Origin: Bacteroidota bacterium
Lineage (GTDB): Bacteria; Bacteroidota; Bacteroidia; Flavobacteriales_F; PHOS-HE28
Assembly: GCA_023430325.1 (NCBI GenBank)
Contig: JAEZAU010000162.1
Span: forward strand, 1 to 24,847
Length of the DNA stretch: 24,847 nt
Reading direction: 5' to 3'
The notes beneath the pieces are model-generated. The model ran no database searches. It saw nothing but the letters and a program-made list of their open reading frames with translations, and was not told the origin of the DNA. The position numbers and the translations under genes are program-made. Of this stretch, positions 22,272-24,847 are shown one piece after another; within the stretch, counting starts at the first letter, position 1, and every line of letters begins with the position of its first letter.

Positions 22272-22485
22272 ACTCTTCGCTTTTATGCCATCAGCAGCCT
22301 TGGCCGCGCTGGCGCCGTTGGTAGTTGAACGAAGTTCGGCCGGAAGTGTTTTTTCGAACGCCATTGCATTGATCGTTGCATCAAAGCAAACGCGAATGAC
22401 CGTCCGATCAGCGGCACTTGCCATGGGAGTTTGAACCGATCGATGTGAGTGGCGCTTTGGGCGTGCCCCGCTTTCGATCTTGTTC

Positions 22486-22521
22486 GCGGGCCGTGCCCGC
22501 CTAAGCTTCAATGAAGGCGGG
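22486..22521. other. Two mutually exclusive G+C-rich hairpins
   Basis: GCGGGC (22486-22491) pairs with GCCCGC (22495-22500) over a 3-base loop. CCCGCCT (22496-22502) pairs with AGGCGGG (22515-22521) over 12 bases. Both use 22496-22500, so only one can form. They lie upstream of murA; this could be a terminator or attenuator of the DUF4290 transcript or a REP-like palindrome. No T-run follows. Confidence 0.4.
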
Positions 22522-22604
22522 TCGGGCTATCCGGTACAAGTCCTCGGCCATCAATGGCATGGCCTCCGGGCTTTCCCCTTCTATCCCTCACGCACATTCC
22601 GTCG

Positions 22605-22646
22605 GGAATAACGAATACTGAATGTAGTATAGTGAATGTTTGAACG
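22605..22646. repeat. Degenerate heptad repeat array, GAATA type
   Basis: Six consecutive 7-base units can be read in register: GGAATAA, CGAATAC, TGAATGT, AGTATAG, TGAATGT and TTGAACG. The core GAAT is kept in four of six. Units are diverged, so this is an old or variable tandem array. It is noncoding. Confidence 0.45.
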
Positions 22647-22698
22647 ATCCGTTCGATCGATCATCTCATCTGAAATGCAGGCTCGGTTGTCAGAAAAC

Positions 22699-22726
22699 CT
22701 CCAACATCCAACTTCCAATCTCCAAC
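22699..22726. repeat. Heptad repeat array, TCCAAC type
   Basis: Four 7-base units in a row: CTCCAAC, ATCCAAC, TTCCAAT and CTCCAAC, all sharing TCCAA. The array ends 6 bases before the stop of the DUF4290 gene. On the minus strand it reads as GTTGGAG-like units. It is separate from the GAATA-type array 50 bases away but has the same period. Confidence 0.6.
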
Positions 22727-22731
22727 TGAGA

Positions 22732-23406
22732 TCAATACCTCTTCTTCCGGTTTCGATGGCGTTTCTTTCCACCACCCTGGCGCTTCCGTGGATCAACCTC
22801 ATTGCGGGGGCCGTTCTGCTGGGCTTTCAATAGATCGGTGGTGCTCGCCAATTGTGCCTCCTCCTTCAACTTCAACTTTCCTTTGCTCAATTCGGCAAGA
22901 TCCTTCAAGATCACGCCATCAGGGACCGTATCGCGGTTCCATGTAAGGAACTGTTTCTTCATCAGGTTGGCGATCAGGTGCGCGTATGCATCACGCTTCT
23001 CGCTTTCCTCCATTGCAGCACACTGGTCTATCATGCGCTCAACCAGCTTACCGTAATGGCCGTACTTGATCTTCGTCTTAGGATAAGGAACGTTCTTCGG
23101 CTTGCTCTCCAATTCCGCCACTGTCGGTGCCGGAAAAGGTGCATCCACATCGAGCTTGAAATCGCTCATGATGTAGAGGTGGTCCCAGAGCATGTGATCT
23201 CCGTTCTCGCTGTTGCGCAGTTGCGGGTTCAGCCTGCCGATCACTTGTATGATCGCTTTCGCTGTTCGTGTGCGCTGCTCGCGGTCCTCTATCTCCATGC
23301 AATGCTCCACCATGCGCTGCACATGGCGGCCATATTCGGGAATGATCAAGCGCGGACGCTGTGTGTTGTAGTCGAACGCGAAGCTCTTGGGAGCGGAAGT
23401 TGCCAT
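22732..23406 (-). CDS. DUF4290 family protein, function unknown
   Basis: I recognise the 224-residue product as a DUF4290 protein, a family confined to Bacteroidota and commonly next to murA. It reads FDYNTQRPRLIIPEYGRHVQ, then a mostly helical first half with HLYIMSDFKLDVDAPFP, then YPKTKIKYGHYGKLVERMID and a second helical repeat-like segment (MIDQCAAMEESEKRDAYAHL resembling MVEHCMEIEDREQRTRTAKA near residue 32). No signal peptide or membrane segment is present. The tail is strongly basic (PRKRQGGGKKRHRNRKKRY), which suggests contact with RNA or another polyanion; that is inference. A TACATTTG promoter element lies about 68 bases upstream. Confidence 0.9.
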   Translation of the reverse strand: MATSAPKSFAFDYNTQRPRLIIPEYGRHVQRMVEHCMEIEDREQRTRTAKAIIQVIGRLNPQLRNSENGDHMLWDHLYIMSDFKLDVDAPFPAPTVAELESKPKNVPYPKTKIKYGHYGKLVERMIDQCAAMEESEKRDAYAHLIANLMKKQFLTWNRDTVPDGVILKDLAELSKGKLKLKEEAQLASTTDLLKAQQNGPRNEVDPRKRQGGGKKRHRNRKKRY

Positions 23407-23473
23407 TGAAAAGAGATCAAGATCGGTCTGGCCAGAGGACGAAAAAAGCTCAATGGCCGCACAAAGATGGGTT

Positions 23474-23481
23474 CAAATGTA
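23474..23481 (-). promoter_or_regulatory. Promoter -7 element of the DUF4290-murA unit (TACATTTG)
   Basis: A perfect TAnnTTTG match on the minus strand. Transcription would start near 23468 and leave about 60 bases of leader. A second, weaker copy (CATCTTTG, one mismatch) lies 12 bases downstream. It is divergent from the promoter of the plus-strand glycosyltransferase 39 bases away. Confidence 0.5.
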
Positions 23482-23519
23482 AGCGATCGAGGCTGGCGGA
23501 GCGCTGGTATGTGAACGGG

Positions 23520-23527
23520 TATATTTG
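23520..23527 (+). promoter_or_regulatory. Promoter -7 element of the glycosyltransferase gene (TATATTTG)
   Basis: TATATTTG is a perfect TAnnTTTG. Its last three bases are the TTG at 23525 that would otherwise be taken as the start codon of the downstream gene. A transcript from this promoter would begin near 23532, so this TTG could not be used; the GTG at 23546 then has a 12-15 base leader. Confidence 0.6.
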
Positions 23528-23545
23528 GCCGCTTCGCCCAACAAA

Positions 23546-24382
23546 GTGCCAAAATTTTTCATCTGTACCCGGTTCAACATCGTCACGAGCGGGCCCGGGC
23601 AACAAGCGGATAGATCCGGTTCCCCCACCGGCACGGTGGAATGGCTGGCTCATCGGTTCGATCTGTTCGAAAAGATCTGCCTCCCTTCGGTGATGGGCCA
23701 GACCGATCAGGATCTGGTGTGGTTCGTGTTCTTCAGCGATCGCACTCCCGAACCGTTCCTGAGCCGCATTCGCGAGATCGAAGCCAGCTATCCGCCGTTC
23801 AAAGCCGTGTTCCTGCAGGATGGAGAGAAACAGGTACGCAGATATCGCTCCGAGGTGGCCCGCTCACTCACGCCTGCCGATACTCATGTGATAACCACCC
23901 GACTGGACAATGATGATGCCCTGCACAAGACCTATGTGCAACGCATGCGCGCTGAGTTCCATGGCCAGGATGATGAGGTAGTGAATTTTCTCAACGGTGT
24001 TCAATATGAAATGGAGGCGGGAATAGTGGTGTCCCTGCGTAAGAAGAGCAATCCATTCATCGGTAGGATCGAAAAGGTCCGAAATGGACAGGTGGATACC
24101 GTTCTAGGGGTGATGCATTACGAAGCCGAAGAGAAATGCGTCCTGCGCGATGTGGATGATCCATGTCCAGTATGGTTGCAACTGATCCATTCTGGAAATC
24201 TCCTGAACAGGTTGAACTCAAGCCGGATAAGGCTCGATCTTGACCTGGAACGGGAATTTGCGATCGAAGGACATCATATCCACAAGTTCAGAAGTATCGC
24301 TCATTTCCTGGAAGAACGCCTTCTGAACAGGCCATGGCGTCGTATCAAAGGCGCAGCGGGTAGACTGATGAGGATCAAATAA
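23546..24382 (+). CDS. Putative rhamnosyltransferase (Rhamno_transf-type glycosyltransferase)
   Basis: Probably adds rhamnose or a related sugar to a surface glycan using a nucleotide-sugar donor in the cytoplasm. From the GTG at 23546 the product has 278 residues. It begins PKFFICTRFNIV, then RFDLFEKICLPSVMGQTDQD and VWFVFFSDRTPE (Rossmann-like GT-A start), and has TRLDNDDALH, a DxD-type metal and sugar-nucleotide site typical of the PF11316 family. The C-terminus is basic (RPWRRIKGAAGRLMRIK). I rejected the TTG at 23525 because it lies inside a promoter element. It has no linked sugar genes here and converges with the helicase gene, whose stop is only 4 bases away. Acceptor and exact sugar are unknown. 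Confidence 0.82.
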   Translation: MPKFFICTRFNIVTSGPGQQADRSGSPTGTVEWLAHRFDLFEKICLPSVMGQTDQDLVWFVFFSDRTPEPFLSRIREIEASYPPFKAVFLQDGEKQVRRYRSEVARSLTPADTHVITTRLDNDDALHKTYVQRMRAEFHGQDDEVVNFLNGVQYEMEAGIVVSLRKKSNPFIGRIEKVRNGQVDTVLGVMHYEAEEKCVLRDVDDPCPVWLQLIHSGNLLNRLNSSRIRLDLDLEREFAIEGHHIHKFRSIAHFLEERLLNRPWRRIKGAAGRLMRIK

Positions 24383-24386
24383 GGCT

Positions 24387-24847
24387 TCAACCCTCCACCA
24401 CCGTAAGCTTCGCAAAACGCAACAACAATTGCTTCTGCCCGGCGGAGGGGAAGAACACCGTAGCCTTCAGATCGGGTGCTTTGCCTTCGATCTTCAGCAC
24501 TTTGCCTTTGCCGAAGCGCTCGTGCATCACGGTCATGCCTTCCTCCAGATCGGCTGCGACGGAACCAAGTGTGTTGGTCGCCTCCAGCGGTGCTCCGCTT
24601 CCGCGGATCCGTTCCAGGTTGCCGCGCTTTTCCGGTGCGGGTGAATTCATCGGGCGGCCCATCGGCGGACGTGGCGGTGGTGTGCCCATGATCGGTGCCG
24701 ATCGTTCGCGGCCGTACACCGGCTTTCCGGATCCTTCCTCGGGCGGTGCGTGACGCGCCCAGGGCGGCGTGCTCCGATCGAAGACCTGCTTCACCGAGCG
24801 TTCCACCACCTTGGGCATCTCCAGGTATTTCGGATCGATCTCGTCGA
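24387..24847 (-). CDS. uvrD: UvrD/PcrA-type ATP-dependent DNA helicase, C-terminal part
   Basis: Superfamily 1 helicases of this type unwind DNA in repair and clear the path of replication forks. Only the last 153 residues are visible; the frame runs out of the window to the right. It starts DEIDPKYLEMPKVVERSVKQ, the end of helicase domain 2B/2A, then has a Pro/Gly/Arg-rich disordered linker (about 70 residues), and ends with the PcrA/UvrD tail GMTVMHERFGKGKVLKIEGK and FPSAGQKQLLLRFAKL. In related proteins this Tudor-like tail binds RNA polymerase. An internal ATG at 24818 is not the start. The symbol is tentative, as pcrA is equally possible. Confidence 0.85.
   Translation of the reverse strand, partial: DEIDPKYLEMPKVVERSVKQVFDRSTPPWARHAPPEEGSGKPVYGRERSAPIMGTPPPRPPMGRPMNSPAPEKRGNLERIRGSGAPLEATNTLGSVAADLEEGMTVMHERFGKGKVLKIEGKAPDLKATVFFPSAGQKQLLLRFAKLTVVEG

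Larger units (their letters stand above)
22272..22731. other. Spacer between murA and the DUF4290 gene
   Basis: Bases 22272-22364 may be either murA leader or extra murA N-terminus (Ala/Lys-rich, plausible coding). Bases 22365-22511 are open in the murA frame but read unlike any MurA. The remainder holds two exclusive G+C-rich hairpins (22486-22521) and two heptad arrays (22605-22646, 22699-22726). No convincing gene was found on either strand. Confidence 0.5.

Noticed and set aside
22272..22511. MurA N-terminal extension of 80 residues
   Set aside because: Family members start at the MGSFRIQGG-like strand and K22 numbering fits the start at 22271. The first 49 residues look noncoding. The shorter extension from 22364 remains an open alternative.
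22605..22726. CRISPR array
   Set aside because: Units are only 7 bases with no unique spacers, and no cas genes are near.
24387..24818. A complete 143-residue gene at the right edge
   Set aside because: The frame stays open beyond the ATG at 24818 to the window end and reads DEIDPKYLE, so it is the C-terminal part of a longer helicase.

Overview
The window looks like a chromosomal segment of a Bacteroidota bacterium, probably in or near the Flavobacteriales. Evidence: a DUF4290 gene next to murA, a secreted protein with a type IX secretion (Por) C-terminal sorting domain, a zinc-free L36, a DnaJ with only one zinc centre, and intergenic copies of the Bacteroidota -7 promoter element TAnnTTTG just ahead of genes. 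By eye the G+C content is in the low-to-mid fifties.

Bases 1-15601 hold one tightly packed minus-strand translation operon. In transcription order it reads rpsL-rpsG-fusA-rpsJ-rplC-rplD-rplW-rplB-rpsS-rplV-rpsC-rplP-rpmC-rpsQ-rplN-rplX-rplE-rpsN-rpsH-rplF-rplR-rpsE-rpmD-rplO-secY-map-infA-rpmJ-rpsM-rpsK, and rpsK runs off the left edge. This joins the classical str, S10, spc and alpha operons. There is no tuf between fusA and rpsJ and no adk between secY and map. Spacers are mostly under 30 bases. The clearest promoter is TACCTTTG at 15659-15666, upstream of rpsL. The widest internal spacer (rpsM-rpsK) carries two perfect back-to-back hairpins.

Bases 15602-17988 hold a divergent promoter region, a plus-strand Fic-domain gene whose catalytic motif has lost its histidine and acidic residue, a strong two-way terminator hairpin, and a convergent gene for a T9SS-exported protein.

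Bases 17989-20302 hold the chaperone pair grpE-dnaJ (minus, ATGA overlap). An 11-bp perfect inverted repeat flanks the first grpE start codon. Upstream lie a probable 50-residue exported peptide gene and two terminator hairpins.

Bases 20303-23406 hold three minus-strand genes: a TlpA/ResA-like thioredoxin, murA (Asp in place of the catalytic Cys) and a DUF4290 gene. The 460-base murA-DUF4290 spacer holds two degenerate heptad repeat arrays and competing G+C-rich hairpins.

Bases 23546-24382 hold a plus-strand putative rhamnosyltransferase whose promoter element overlaps the apparent TTG start. The window ends inside the C-terminal part of a minus-strand UvrD/PcrA-type helicase. I saw no tRNA, rRNA, CRISPR array, insertion sequence or prophage gene. 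The best candidates for undescribed biology are the Fic-like protein, the structured grpE start region and the rpsM-rpsK hairpins.
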